From: JBHGBM01 sp041946965
GTDB lineage: Bacteria > Acidobacteriota > Terriglobia > Bryobacterales > Bryobacteraceae
Reading direction: 5' to 3'
Length of the DNA: 64,000 bases
Assembly: GCA_041946965.1 (NCBI GenBank)
Contig: JBHGBM010000005.1
Span: 40,770-104,769 of the forward strand
Shown here: piece by piece, positions 8,640 to 16,418 of the stretch
How positions within the stretch are numbered: position 1 is the stretch's first letter
How the letters are laid out: every line of letters starts with the position of its first letter
Notes under the pieces: model-generated
What the model saw: only the letters and a program-made list of their open reading frames with translations
Databases searched by the model: none
Told to the model about the DNA's origin: nothing
Position numbers and translations under genes: made by a program

Positions 8640-9658
8640 CGCGGTTTCCTCGGCGGGACTCCCTTCACGTGGCAGTCCGCGCACTTTACGAAGTGGACGT
8701 TGTGCGTGCTCTTGGGATTGGCGAAGGTCGTATCCATCTTCTCCACGTCGAGCCCGCAGTTGGAAAGCCGCGGGTGGCAATCGGCGCACGAGGCGCGCGT
8801 CCACTGCCCGTGCTTCTGATGGCACGCCAGGCAGCCCAGTCCCTCGTGCACCCCTATAGGCGTCCGGTCGTCGCCGGAGTTCACCTGCCGCGAGGCCAGC
8901 GGCGCGTGGCATTGGTAGCACAGCGCCTGCCGCCGGTCCGGGCTCACCTTCACCTGCCGATCCCCTTCCATCATCTGCGGCACGGGCAGGTAGGCGAGCG
9001 GGAGCGGCATCTGCGAGCGCCGGTCCGCCAGCGCCAGCGACGGGCGGAACAGTTCCTGCTTCGCCCCCGCGCGCGTATCCCCTTTCAGCAGCAGTTCGCC
9101 CTGCCGGTGCATGGCGTGACATGCCAGGCACGGAATGGCGGGCCGCACGGCGAGTTTCGGATCTTTCATGGTCCACGGTCCGGTGGTCGCGATGGGCTGC
9201 ACCAGGTCGTTGATGCCGCCCGCGAAGTGCATGCCGTGGCACCGCAGGCAGTCGTCCATGAGCCTGCGCTTGCTGTTGTGCGTGGGGTCCATGAAAATGC
9301 GGGCGTAGGTGGTGGCGTGCGGCCCGGCCTTCCACTGCGCGAACTCCTGCCGGTGGCAGCTCCGGCACCGGTCCACCATGGCGAACACGTCGTCCGTGGT
9401 CAGGCGTACACGCTCCGGCACCTGGCCGCGAAGGTGCGCCCACACGCGCCGCGCGTTGCGCGTCATCGACGAAGGGTGGCAGTCGATGCAATTCACGTTG
9501 CGGTGCGCGGAGTTTCGCCACACGTCGTAGTTCGGCTGGATCTCGTGGCAGCGCGCGCAGCCGCCGCCCGCGGAACTGCGGTAATAGATGTTCGCGCCGG
9601 GGATCGCCGCCAGCGCCAGCCCTGCCACGACCGCGCCGCCCAAAAGCCAGCGCTTCAT
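8636..9658 (-). CDS. Nine-heme c-type cytochrome, membrane anchored
   Basis: The protein has 340 residues starting MKRWLLGGAVVAGLALAA, a single N-terminal anchor as in NapC/NirT-type cytochromes. Nine CxxCH motifs are visible: CARCH, CIDCH, CRSCH, CLRCH, CLACH, CYQCH, CLACH, CADCH and CADCH. It should carry electrons in the periplasm. Its gene overlaps the GMC oxidoreductase gene upstream and the PHP gene downstream by four bases each. In position it replaces the triheme cytochrome subunit of gluconate/fructose dehydrogenase complexes, but it is clearly a different cytochrome type. Confidence 0.9.
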   Translation of the reverse strand: MKRWLLGGAVVAGLALAAIPGANIYYRSSAGGGCARCHEIQPNYDVWRNSAHRNVNCIDCHPSSMTRNARRVWAHLRGQVPERVRLTTDDVFAMVDRCRSCHRQEFAQWKAGPHATTYARIFMDPTHNSKRRLMDDCLRCHGMHFAGGINDLVQPIATTGPWTMKDPKLAVRPAIPCLACHAMHRQGELLLKGDTRAGAKQELFRPSLALADRRSQMPLPLAYLPVPQMMEGDRQVKVSPDRRQALCYQCHAPLASRQVNSGDDRTPIGVHEGLGCLACHQKHGQWTRASCADCHPRLSNCGLDVEKMDTTFANPKSTHNVHFVKCADCHVKGVPPRKPR

Positions 9659-11307
9659 GATTTGAATCCCGTGCCTTTCCAGGTCTTCACGATGTAATCG
9701 GAGGCGAAATAGGCCACCGCCATGATGGTCATGGCGGGATTGAACGCGCCGTTGGTCACGTTGACGCTGCCGTCGATCACGAACAGGTTGTCGATCTCGT
9801 GCATCTGGCAGTGGCGGTTCACCACCGATGTCTTCGGATCGTCGCCCATGCGGCAGGTGCCCGCCTGGTGCTGCCCGCCGCTGAGCCCGCGCCCCGGAAT
9901 GCTGGGCCACGTCCTCACCGCGCCCGCCTCGCGCAGCCACATATCGCACTTCACCACCATGGCCTTGGCCACCTCGACGTTGTGCTCATGCTTCTGGCCG
10001 GAGAGCCGCGCCACCGGCACCCCCCAATAGTCCTTCACAACCGGGTCGATCTCCACCCGCGAACTCCACACCGGCATCTCTTGGATCGGCCCTCCCACGC
10101 TGATGTGATACCGGTAGGCGTCGCGCATCCAGCGCTTGTGTTCCACCCCCCAGCGCGGCACCCACGGCGGCGTCTTATCCACGAACTGAATCGGGCTGCG
10201 CAGAAACTCGTTGGTGAGCATGGCGCCGCCGGTCAGTCCCTGGTTGCCATGCGCGAAATCGCAGAACGCCACGCCCGCCCCCGGACCTAGATCGTCGTAG
10301 ATCTCCTCTTTGAAAAGCCCGGCCACGCGGCAGTAGGAATGCCCTTGCAGGTTGCGCCCCACCCAGTCGTAGCGGTTGCCGAGCCCGTTGGGATGCAGCT
10401 TGCTCTTGGAAAGCAGCAGCAGCCGCGCGGACTCGATGGCCGCCGCGGAGACGATCACCAGGTCGGCCGTCTGCTCCTGAAGCCTGTCGTTCTCGTCGAA
10501 GTACGCCACGCCGCGCGCGCGTCCCCGCGCATCGGTGAGGATCTCCTTCGCCTGAGCGCGGGTGCGCACCTCGCAATTGCCCGTGGCCATGGCCTTGGGG
10601 ATCACGGTGTTGTGCGTGCCGTTTTTGGCGTTGACCTCACACTGGTGCCCCACGCACCAGCGGCACCGCATGCACGCCTGCCGCCCGTTGTAAGGTACGC
10701 TGTTGCGGAACATGGGGATGTCGAACGGGTGCCAGCCCAGCCGCTTGGCCGCGGCGTACAGCACCCGGCACTCGCGCGAGGCCGGAAGCGGCGGCATCGG
10801 CAGTCCCTTCCGCCGCGGGCCTTTGAACGGATCCGGCTCCACGTCGCCCGATACCCCGATCTCCCACTCGGCCTTCTCGTAGTAGGGTTCGAGGTCATCG
10901 TAGCCGATGGGCCAATCCTCCAGCGTGCTGCCCTCGCGCGCGCCGTAGGTGGACCGCATGCGGAAATCCTGCGGCATGAAGCGCCACGCCATGGCGCCGT
11001 AGCTCACTGTCCCGCTGCCCACACAGGCGGCGTTGTTCTGGTAGCCGCCCTCGCTCGGCCGCACCTTACGCTGGCGGCCGCCCTCCACGATCACCCGCGG
11101 GTTGCGCTCGTCGTCCGGACCGAACGGGTGGCCCAGCACGGAGGTGCGCTGGTTGCGCAAGTCGTCCTTCCGGCAGTCGTACGCGCTGGTCCAGCGGCCG
11201 CGCTCCAGCAGCACCACGCTGAGCCCGGCCTGGGCCAGTTCCTTGGCGACAATGCCGCCCGCCGCGCCCGCCCCCACGACGACGGCGTTCACGTGCTTGA
11301 GGCTCAC
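9655..11307 (-). CDS. GMC family FAD-dependent oxidoreductase, large subunit of a gluconate-2-dehydrogenase-like complex
   Basis: The protein has 550 residues and starts at GTG 11307, overlapping the small-subunit stop as GTGA; the longer open frame upstream is a shadow. The Rossmann FAD motif VVGAGAAGGIVAKEL lies at the N-terminus. A Cys-rich insert CMRCRWCVGHQC is near residue 210. The GMC C-terminal block has HQAGTCRMG and DGSVNVTNGAFNPAMT with conserved His/Asn. Such enzymes oxidise sugar or sugar-acid hydroxyls and pass electrons to a cytochrome. It has no signal of its own and probably leaves the cell bound to the Tat-bearing small subunit. Substrate is unknown. Confidence 0.9.
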   Translation of the reverse strand: MSLKHVNAVVVGAGAAGGIVAKELAQAGLSVVLLERGRWTSAYDCRKDDLRNQRTSVLGHPFGPDDERNPRVIVEGGRQRKVRPSEGGYQNNAACVGSGTVSYGAMAWRFMPQDFRMRSTYGAREGSTLEDWPIGYDDLEPYYEKAEWEIGVSGDVEPDPFKGPRRKGLPMPPLPASRECRVLYAAAKRLGWHPFDIPMFRNSVPYNGRQACMRCRWCVGHQCEVNAKNGTHNTVIPKAMATGNCEVRTRAQAKEILTDARGRARGVAYFDENDRLQEQTADLVIVSAAAIESARLLLLSKSKLHPNGLGNRYDWVGRNLQGHSYCRVAGLFKEEIYDDLGPGAGVAFCDFAHGNQGLTGGAMLTNEFLRSPIQFVDKTPPWVPRWGVEHKRWMRDAYRYHISVGGPIQEMPVWSSRVEIDPVVKDYWGVPVARLSGQKHEHNVEVAKAMVVKCDMWLREAGAVRTWPSIPGRGLSGGQHQAGTCRMGDDPKTSVVNRHCQMHEIDNLFVIDGSVNVTNGAFNPAMTIMAVAYFASDYIVKTWKGTGFKS

Positions 11308-11870
11308 GCGAGCTTGCCTCCTTCGCGCCCGCGCACGGGCGTCAGCGGGATGCCCAGCATGCGGTAGCCGATGCCGTCGCGATTGCCGCCATGCCGCGGG
11401 TCGCCGTAGAAACTCTGCATGGTGTTGGCCAGGATGGCCGAGAAGAAGGCGCGCTGCTCGGCGGGGTTCCATCCCGCCGCCGCGGCCTTGCCCTTCTCCA
11501 CCGCCTTCAGCAGTTCCACCCGCCGGTCCGCCGCCAGCGCCGCGAAGTCCGCCGCGCCCTGCCCGCGCGCCGCGGCGTCCATCATGGCGAGCCCGCGCCG
11601 GTAGGTTTCGCGCAGGTGACCGAGGTGACCCGCAAGCTGCCGGTCGATGTAGTGCACCGCGCCCGCCCACGCCGCCCCGGGGAACTCATCGGTTGGGATC
11701 AGGCATTCGCAGACCGCTTCCGCCGCGCGCGCTTCGGCATCGCTCAGCGTGCGCCAGGGACTGCTCTTGCCGGTGCAGGAAACCATGCCGGGCGCCGCCG
11801 CCGCCACCGCCGCCGCGCCCAGAAAACGCCTCCGCCTGGGATTCCATCTGGACATAGGAATCCTATTCAT
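11304..11870 (-). CDS. Gluconate 2-dehydrogenase subunit 3 family protein (Tat substrate)
   Basis: The 188-residue protein has a twin-arginine signal (RRRRFLGAAAVAAAA) followed by a possible lipobox ending MVSC. The mature part (LSDAEARAAEAVCECLIPTD) matches the small subunit 3 family, which chaperones and exports the GMC flavoprotein and holds the complex at the membrane. The stop overlaps the GTG start of the GMC gene. This is the first gene of the four-gene set small subunit, GMC, nine-heme cytochrome, PHP protein. Confidence 0.87.
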   Translation of the reverse strand: MNRIPMSRWNPRRRRFLGAAAVAAAAPGMVSCTGKSSPWRTLSDAEARAAEAVCECLIPTDEFPGAAWAGAVHYIDRQLAGHLGHLRETYRRGLAMMDAAARGQGAADFAALAADRRVELLKAVEKGKAAAAGWNPAEQRAFFSAILANTMQSFYGDPRHGGNRDGIGYRMLGIPLTPVRGREGGKLA

Positions 11871-11898
11871 ACCAGAATTAACCGGCCGTGTGGGCGAG

Positions 11899-13185
11899 TC
11901 AGGACGCGCTCTCGAAGGCGCGGTCGAGGCTCCGCGCGAACTCGTCCACGTCGGCTTTGCCGATGTTCATGGGCGGGGAGATGCGTATGCAGTTGCCGTA
12001 CGTGCCGCCTTTGCCCACCAGGATGCCCTCGCGCCGCGCAGCCTCCATCACCACCGAGGTCTCCTCCGCCGCGGGCTCTTTCGACTCGCGGCCGCGCACC
12101 AGTTCCAGCGCCTGTAGCAGCCCCATGCCGCGCACGTCGCCGATGAGCGCGTGCTTTTCACGAAGCTCCTCCAGCCGCCCCCGCAGGTACGCTCCGGTCT
12201 GCTCGCAATTGGCGGGCAGGTTGTGCTCTTCGATGTACTCGATCACGGCCTTGGCCGCCGCGGTGCACACCGGGTTGCCGCCGAAGGTAGAGATGGTCAG
12301 GCCGCGCATTCCCTCGCCCACCTCCGGCGTGGCCACCGTCAGGCCGATGGGCAACCCGTTGGCGAGCCCCTTGGCCGCGGTGATCACATCCGGCGTCACC
12401 CCGTAATGCTCCATGCCGAACCACTTGCCGCCGGTGCGGCCCCAGCCGGTCTGCACCTCGTCGCTGATGACGATGCCGCCGTACTTCCGCACGGTTTCCG
12501 CGACCATCGGGAAGTACTCGCGCGGCGGCGTGATGAACCCGCCCACGCCCTGCACCGGCTCGGCGATGATTCCCGCCACGCGCCCCGAAGTCGAGGTCCT
12601 GATCAGTTCCTCCACGTCGCGGGCGCACTGCATCTCGCAGCCGGGGTAAGTCTTGCCGAACGGGCAGCGGTAACAGTAGGCGTTGTGCGCGTGTACGATA
12701 CCCGGCTGCACCGCCCCGCCCAGCCGCCACCCGGCGTTGCCCGTGAGCGCCATGCCCAGCGCCGAGCGCCCGTGATAGGAGTGCCGCAGCGCGATGATCT
12801 CGCTCGCTCCCGTGTAGCAACGCGCCGCCAGGATGGCCGTCTCGTTCGCCTCCGTCCCGCTGTTGGTGAAAAACGATTTTTTCAGCCGCCCCGGAGTCAC
12901 CGAAGCGACCTTCTTCGCCAGCGCCGCCAGCGGTTCGGTGACGAACACCGTGGAGACGTGCTGCAGCCGCTCCACCTGCTCCCGGACGCGCGCGTTGACA
13001 CTCTCGTTGGCGTGGCCCACGCTGATGGTCACGATGCCGCCGAAGAAATCCAGATATTGACGGCCCTCAATGTCCCAGACATACTGGTCCTTGGCGTGGT
13101 CCACCACCAGCGGCTCGCGAAAGTAGTGAAACACCGCCGGGAACACGTAATCGTGGTGCGCCAGCAGGATCTCGCTCTTGGTCAT
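11899..13185 (-). CDS. Class III PLP-dependent aminotransferase
   Basis: The protein has 428 residues, normal for the family. Motifs include FFTNSGTEANETA (cofactor phosphate loop), SYHGRSALGMALTG, IISDEV-type strand GIVISDEVQTGWGRTG with the PLP-binding Asp, and the Schiff-base Lys in ITAAKGLANGLPIG. The overall layout resembles alanine-glyoxylate/omega-amino acid aminotransferases (AGXT2-like). A Cys-rich insert (YCYRCPFGKTYPGCEMQC) around residues 160-180 is unusual for basic aminotransferases but occurs in some AGXT2 relatives. The exact amino donor cannot be told. A TATCAT box lies eight bases before the start. Confidence 0.88.
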   Translation of the reverse strand: MTKSEILLAHHDYVFPAVFHYFREPLVVDHAKDQYVWDIEGRQYLDFFGGIVTISVGHANESVNARVREQVERLQHVSTVFVTEPLAALAKKVASVTPGRLKKSFFTNSGTEANETAILAARCYTGASEIIALRHSYHGRSALGMALTGNAGWRLGGAVQPGIVHAHNAYCYRCPFGKTYPGCEMQCARDVEELIRTSTSGRVAGIIAEPVQGVGGFITPPREYFPMVAETVRKYGGIVISDEVQTGWGRTGGKWFGMEHYGVTPDVITAAKGLANGLPIGLTVATPEVGEGMRGLTISTFGGNPVCTAAAKAVIEYIEEHNLPANCEQTGAYLRGRLEELREKHALIGDVRGMGLLQALELVRGRESKEPAAEETSVVMEAARREGILVGKGGTYGNCIRISPPMNIGKADVDEFARSLDRAFESAS

Positions 13186-13191
13186 GAACCG

Positions 13192-15138
13192 CTATGATAC
13201 CGCCTGCGCCAGCCTCAGCGGCAGAGACCGGAGCCGCACTCCGGTGGCATCGAAAATGGCGTTGCCGATGGCAGGCGCGATGCCTACGATCGGCGTCTCC
13301 CCCGCCCCCACCGAAGGGATGTCCTTGCGGTCCAGCAGTACGGTCTCGATGGCCGGCAGGTCCGTGAAGCGCGGCACGCGGTAACGGGCGAAGCGCCCGT
13401 TCAGGATTCTGCCGTTTTCGAACTCGATGGCCTCGAACATCGCCCCGCCCAGGCCCATCATGATGCAACCTTCCACCTGGTTGCGCAGATGGTCGGGGTT
13501 CACGATCCCGCCGCACTCGAACGCCTGCACCACCGTCAGCACGCGGACCGCGCCCGCGGCCTTATCCGCCTCCACCTCGACGCAGGTCGCCACGTAGCTG
13601 CCCTTCTCGAATCCCGCCGCCATGCCGAAGCCGCGCTGCTTCGAAGCTTTAGAATGCGGCCAGGCGAAGCGCTGGGCGGCCGCCGTGATCACCGCGGCCA
13701 GCCGCGGGTCCTTCGCGTTCTTCAACCGGAATTCGAGCGGACTCATCTTGAGCTCGTGCGCCAGCTCATCCATCATGGTTTCGCGCGCGAAGTGATTGGC
13801 CGTGGCGGCCAGCGCGCGGTACGATCCCTGCCGCAGCGGCGAGCGCGCGGAGTGGTACTCCTCCCGGCGGTTCGCCACCTCGTAGGGCGAGCGCAACCCC
13901 GCGCCGCCGGAATTGTAATTGTGCTGCTCCCAGGAAGTGAGCACGCCGTCCTTGCGCACTCCGCCCGCCACGTCGATCACTCCGGCGGGGCGGAAATACG
14001 CCCAGGTGAACTCTTCCTGCCGCGTCCAGGCGACTTTCACCGGCTTTCCCGCCGCCCTGGCCAGCCGCGCGGCTTCCAGGGCCGCATCCCCGGAGTGCTT
14101 GCCGCCGTAGCCGGAACCCATGTCCGGCATGATCACGCGCACGCGCTCCTCCGGCAGGTTGAAGGCCCGCATGAGTTCCTGCCGCACACCGAACGGACGC
14201 TGCGTGCCCGTCCATACCGTCAGCCCGCCGTCTTTCCACTCCGCCACCGCGACGCGCGGCTCCAGCGGCGCGTGGGCGATATACGGCAGCGTGTATTGCC
14301 CGCGCAGCCGCACCTCGGCGGCGGTGTCTTCGAGCAGCGCCGGCCCGGGCCCGCTCTTGAGGATTCCGAACAGCTCGCGCCCGGAAGGCTGCGGCGTGAG
14401 GCGCCACTCGGGCTTGAGCTTCGCCAGCGCGGCTTCGGCGGCGCGCGGATCCGGCGCGGTCACACCCGCGAAGTTGCCCTCCCGCACCACGCTCGCGCCA
14501 CCGGTTTCAAGCGACGCCAGCTCCGCCCCGAACGCCGGCGGGCGCAGCACCTTGCCGTAGAGCATCCCCGGAAGCTTGAAATCATAGGGGAACTTGTGCG
14601 CGCCGGTGACCAGCGCGCGGCCGTTCACCTTGGGCACGGAGATCCCGAGCGGCGGCGCGGGCGTCTGCCCGCCGATGGTGCGCTCCAGCTTGCGGCCCTT
14701 CGTCAGATCGCCGAAACCCGCCGATTCGCCCGTCGCGGTGTTGCGCACGCGCCCGTCCGCGATCTCCAGCCGCGCGCCCTTCCAGCGCTCGGCGGCGAGT
14801 TCCAACAGCATCTCGCGCGCCGCCGCCGCCGCCCGGCGCAACACGGGCGCCATGAAGCCGGTGCTGCGGCTTCCCGAAGTTCCCGAGTCGTACGGAGTGA
14901 GCGCCGTATCGCCCATGATCAGGCTCACTCTTTCCGGCGCCATCTTCAGTTCCTCGGCCACCGCCTGCGCCAGTGACGTGCGGATGTTCTGCCCGATCTC
15001 CACCTTGCCCGTGAAGACCGTCACCCGCCCGTCTTCCCCGATGTGCAGGTATGCCGACACGCGGTCCGGGGCCGGGGCGCCCTCCGCCGTCACCGCGATG
15101 GCGATGCCCGTCAGGAACTCCCGCCGGGTTATGTTCAT
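13192..15138 (-). CDS. Molybdopterin-binding large subunit of a periplasmic xanthine dehydrogenase-family (IorB-like) oxidoreductase
   Basis: The protein has 648 residues starting MNITRREFLTGIAIAV, a Tat signal. The frame upstream of this is a shadow of the small subunit gene. Segments such as GKVEIGQNIRTSLAQAVAEE, GSGYGGKHSGDAALEA and the C-terminal VGAGETPIVGIAPAIGNAIF (cofactor-binding Glu region) match the aldehyde oxidase/xanthine dehydrogenase molybdopterin subunit, in the isoquinoline 1-oxidoreductase beta group. It hydroxylates an aldehyde or N-heterocycle; substrate unknown. It overlaps the [2Fe-2S] gene by four bases. No FAD subunit is present, as expected for the periplasmic two-subunit type that donates electrons to cytochromes. 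Confidence 0.9.
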   Translation of the reverse strand: MNITRREFLTGIAIAVTAEGAPAPDRVSAYLHIGEDGRVTVFTGKVEIGQNIRTSLAQAVAEELKMAPERVSLIMGDTALTPYDSGTSGSRSTGFMAPVLRRAAAAAREMLLELAAERWKGARLEIADGRVRNTATGESAGFGDLTKGRKLERTIGGQTPAPPLGISVPKVNGRALVTGAHKFPYDFKLPGMLYGKVLRPPAFGAELASLETGGASVVREGNFAGVTAPDPRAAEAALAKLKPEWRLTPQPSGRELFGILKSGPGPALLEDTAAEVRLRGQYTLPYIAHAPLEPRVAVAEWKDGGLTVWTGTQRPFGVRQELMRAFNLPEERVRVIMPDMGSGYGGKHSGDAALEAARLARAAGKPVKVAWTRQEEFTWAYFRPAGVIDVAGGVRKDGVLTSWEQHNYNSGGAGLRSPYEVANRREEYHSARSPLRQGSYRALAATANHFARETMMDELAHELKMSPLEFRLKNAKDPRLAAVITAAAQRFAWPHSKASKQRGFGMAAGFEKGSYVATCVEVEADKAAGAVRVLTVVQAFECGGIVNPDHLRNQVEGCIMMGLGGAMFEAIEFENGRILNGRFARYRVPRFTDLPAIETVLLDRKDIPSVGAGETPIVGIAPAIGNAIFDATGVRLRSLPLRLAQAVS

Positions 15139-15599
15139 GCGCGTTCCCCCGCGGCCATGCGGACGGCCGCGATGATGCGCGCGTACGTCCCGCAGCGGCA
15201 CAAGTTGCCCTGCATGGCGCTCACGATTTCCTCGTTCGTGGGATTGGGATTGCGCGCCAGAAGCGCCACGCCGGCCATGATCATGCCCGGAGTGCAGTAG
15301 CCGCACTGCATGGCGCCCATCTGAAGAAAGGCCTCCTGGAGCGGGTGAAGCCGCCCGCTCCGCTCCAGGCCCTCAATGGTGGTGATCTGCCTCCCCGCCA
15401 CCGCGCCCGCGCGCGTGACACAGGCGTGTACCGCGCGGCCGTCCACCAGCACCGTGCAGGCGCCGCACGAGCCTTCCCCGCAACCGTACTTGCTGCCGGT
15501 CAGGTCCAGCTCTTCCCGCAAGACGCTCAGCAGCGTGCGCGAGGGGTCTATATCGAGTCGGCGCCTGCTCCCGTTGACGATCAGCTCGATGCCGGACAT
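15135..15599 (-). CDS. [2Fe-2S] small subunit of the same molybdenum hydroxylase (IorA-like)
   Basis: The protein has 154 residues. The plant-type [2Fe-2S] site is KYGCGEGSCGACTVLVDG plus a distal Cys in VHAC. The helical second cluster site is QCGYCTPGMIM and NLCRCGTY. This is the standard two-cluster small subunit that carries electrons from the molybdenum centre. It has no export signal and should be co-exported with the Tat-bearing large subunit. A GACAAT box six bases before the ATG suggests this is the first gene of a leaderless transcript. Confidence 0.93.
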   Translation of the reverse strand: MSGIELIVNGSRRRLDIDPSRTLLSVLREELDLTGSKYGCGEGSCGACTVLVDGRAVHACVTRAGAVAGRQITTIEGLERSGRLHPLQEAFLQMGAMQCGYCTPGMIMAGVALLARNPNPTNEEIVSAMQGNLCRCGTYARIIAAVRMAAGERA

Positions 15600-15605
15600 G
15601 CGACC

Positions 15606-15611
15606 ATTGTC
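15606..15611 (-). promoter_or_regulatory. Putative -10 box of a leaderless promoter
   Basis: GACAAT on the minus strand, six bases before the ATG at 15599. It matches TACAAT at five of six positions. No -35 is evident. Confidence 0.4.
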
Positions 15612-15618
15612 GCAGGGA

Positions 15619-15966
15619 TCACTGCTTCTTGGCGGTCATCTCGAACTGGCGCTCGCCGGCGCCCACCTTCAGCTTCAGCTCGTTCCCCTGGACCACGCCC
15701 TTATATTGCATCTTCATTTCGCGATCCTGGAACTTGCGAATGACCACGAACGAGATCTCGTCGCCGGAGATCTTGCCGTCCTGGATCTCCGCCGGGCCGC
15801 CGCGGCCCCCCTCGACCGTCCCGGTCAGCTTCGCCCCGTCCGCTTTCAAATCGAAGGTAGTAGTTCGGGTTTGCCCACCCATCTCATACTCAGCCTTCCA
15901 CTTGCCCGTCACGTCGGCCGCCCAGACCACAGCCGCAAACAACGCCAAAATCGCAAAAAGCCTCAT
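15619..15966 (-). CDS. Small exported hypothetical protein
   Basis: The protein has 115 residues with a signal peptide (MRLFAILALFAAVVWAAD). The mature part begins VTGKWKAEYEMGGQ, and the pattern of alternating strands (TFDLKADGAKLTGTVEG) suggests a small beta-barrel or lipocalin-like fold seen in many Acidobacterial secreted proteins. The start at 15966 is fixed by GGAG six bases upstream; the longer frame is not needed. It is separated from the molybdenum hydroxylase genes by 19 bases. Function unknown. Confidence 0.75.
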   Translation of the reverse strand: MRLFAILALFAAVVWAADVTGKWKAEYEMGGQTRTTTFDLKADGAKLTGTVEGGRGGPAEIQDGKISGDEISFVVIRKFQDREMKMQYKGVVQGNELKLKVGAGERQFEMTAKKQ

Positions 15967-16418
15967 AGGGTCTCCTTTCGGCTTAATGGTGCCACCAATC
16001 CGTTGGAAGTTACAGGAAAACCGGAATTTCCGTCGCTTGCTCCATTTTCGCACCTCAAAGAAGCGCAATTCGCTGTTACCGCCGGCTTGAAACTGCATCT
16101 CGTGAAGAACATGCTGTGGAATCCCCGAATTTGCAGGACGCGTCCGGCAGTATGGCCGCTGAATTGCCTTTTCGGGTGCGTATCACTCAGATTGCCTTCG
16201 CCGGGCCCGTCGAATGCCCGGGAATGCGGCCCTCGTCGTAGTGGCCGGAAGAAGTGACAGGTAATTTTTCGGAGGGGTGCTTCGTAATTACACGAAGCGC
16301 AACGGAGTTCGGCAGATACATCTCAGCTTCCTACTCCCGGCGTTATTGGTGTGCTCGTGTTGCCGCTCGCTGCCCACACATGCGACTCTGCCCCCTTCAC
16401 AACGGAAGGAGAACATAA
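15967..16418. other. 452-bp divergent intergenic region without a recognisable gene
   Basis: No coding sequence could be supported here. It separates the small exported protein from the nine-heme BACON cytochrome and must hold both promoters. The only structure I see is the perfect inverted repeat at 16279-16298. It does not contain the sequence hallmarks of a c-di-GMP (GEMM) or cobalamin riboswitch that I can recognise. Confidence 0.6.
16279..16298. repeat. Perfect 7-bp inverted repeat with 6-base loop
   Basis: GCTTCGT and ACGAAGC flank AATTAC, about 120 bases before the cytochrome start. It could be a protein-binding site or an RNA hairpin. A chance occurrence in a 450-bp region is possible. 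Confidence 0.35.

Noticed and set aside
7098..9521. One long 807-codon open frame that would fuse cytochrome-region sequence to the PHP protein
   Set aside because: The first 294 codons are a shadow of the nine-heme cytochrome gene, whose frame shows nine heme motifs. The Tat-like start at 8639 with an ATGA overlap fits the real gene.
15967..16418. Possible riboswitch (c-di-GMP or other) before the nine-heme BACON cytochrome
   Set aside because: No conserved core of a class I recognise; only one short perfect hairpin is visible, too little for a call.
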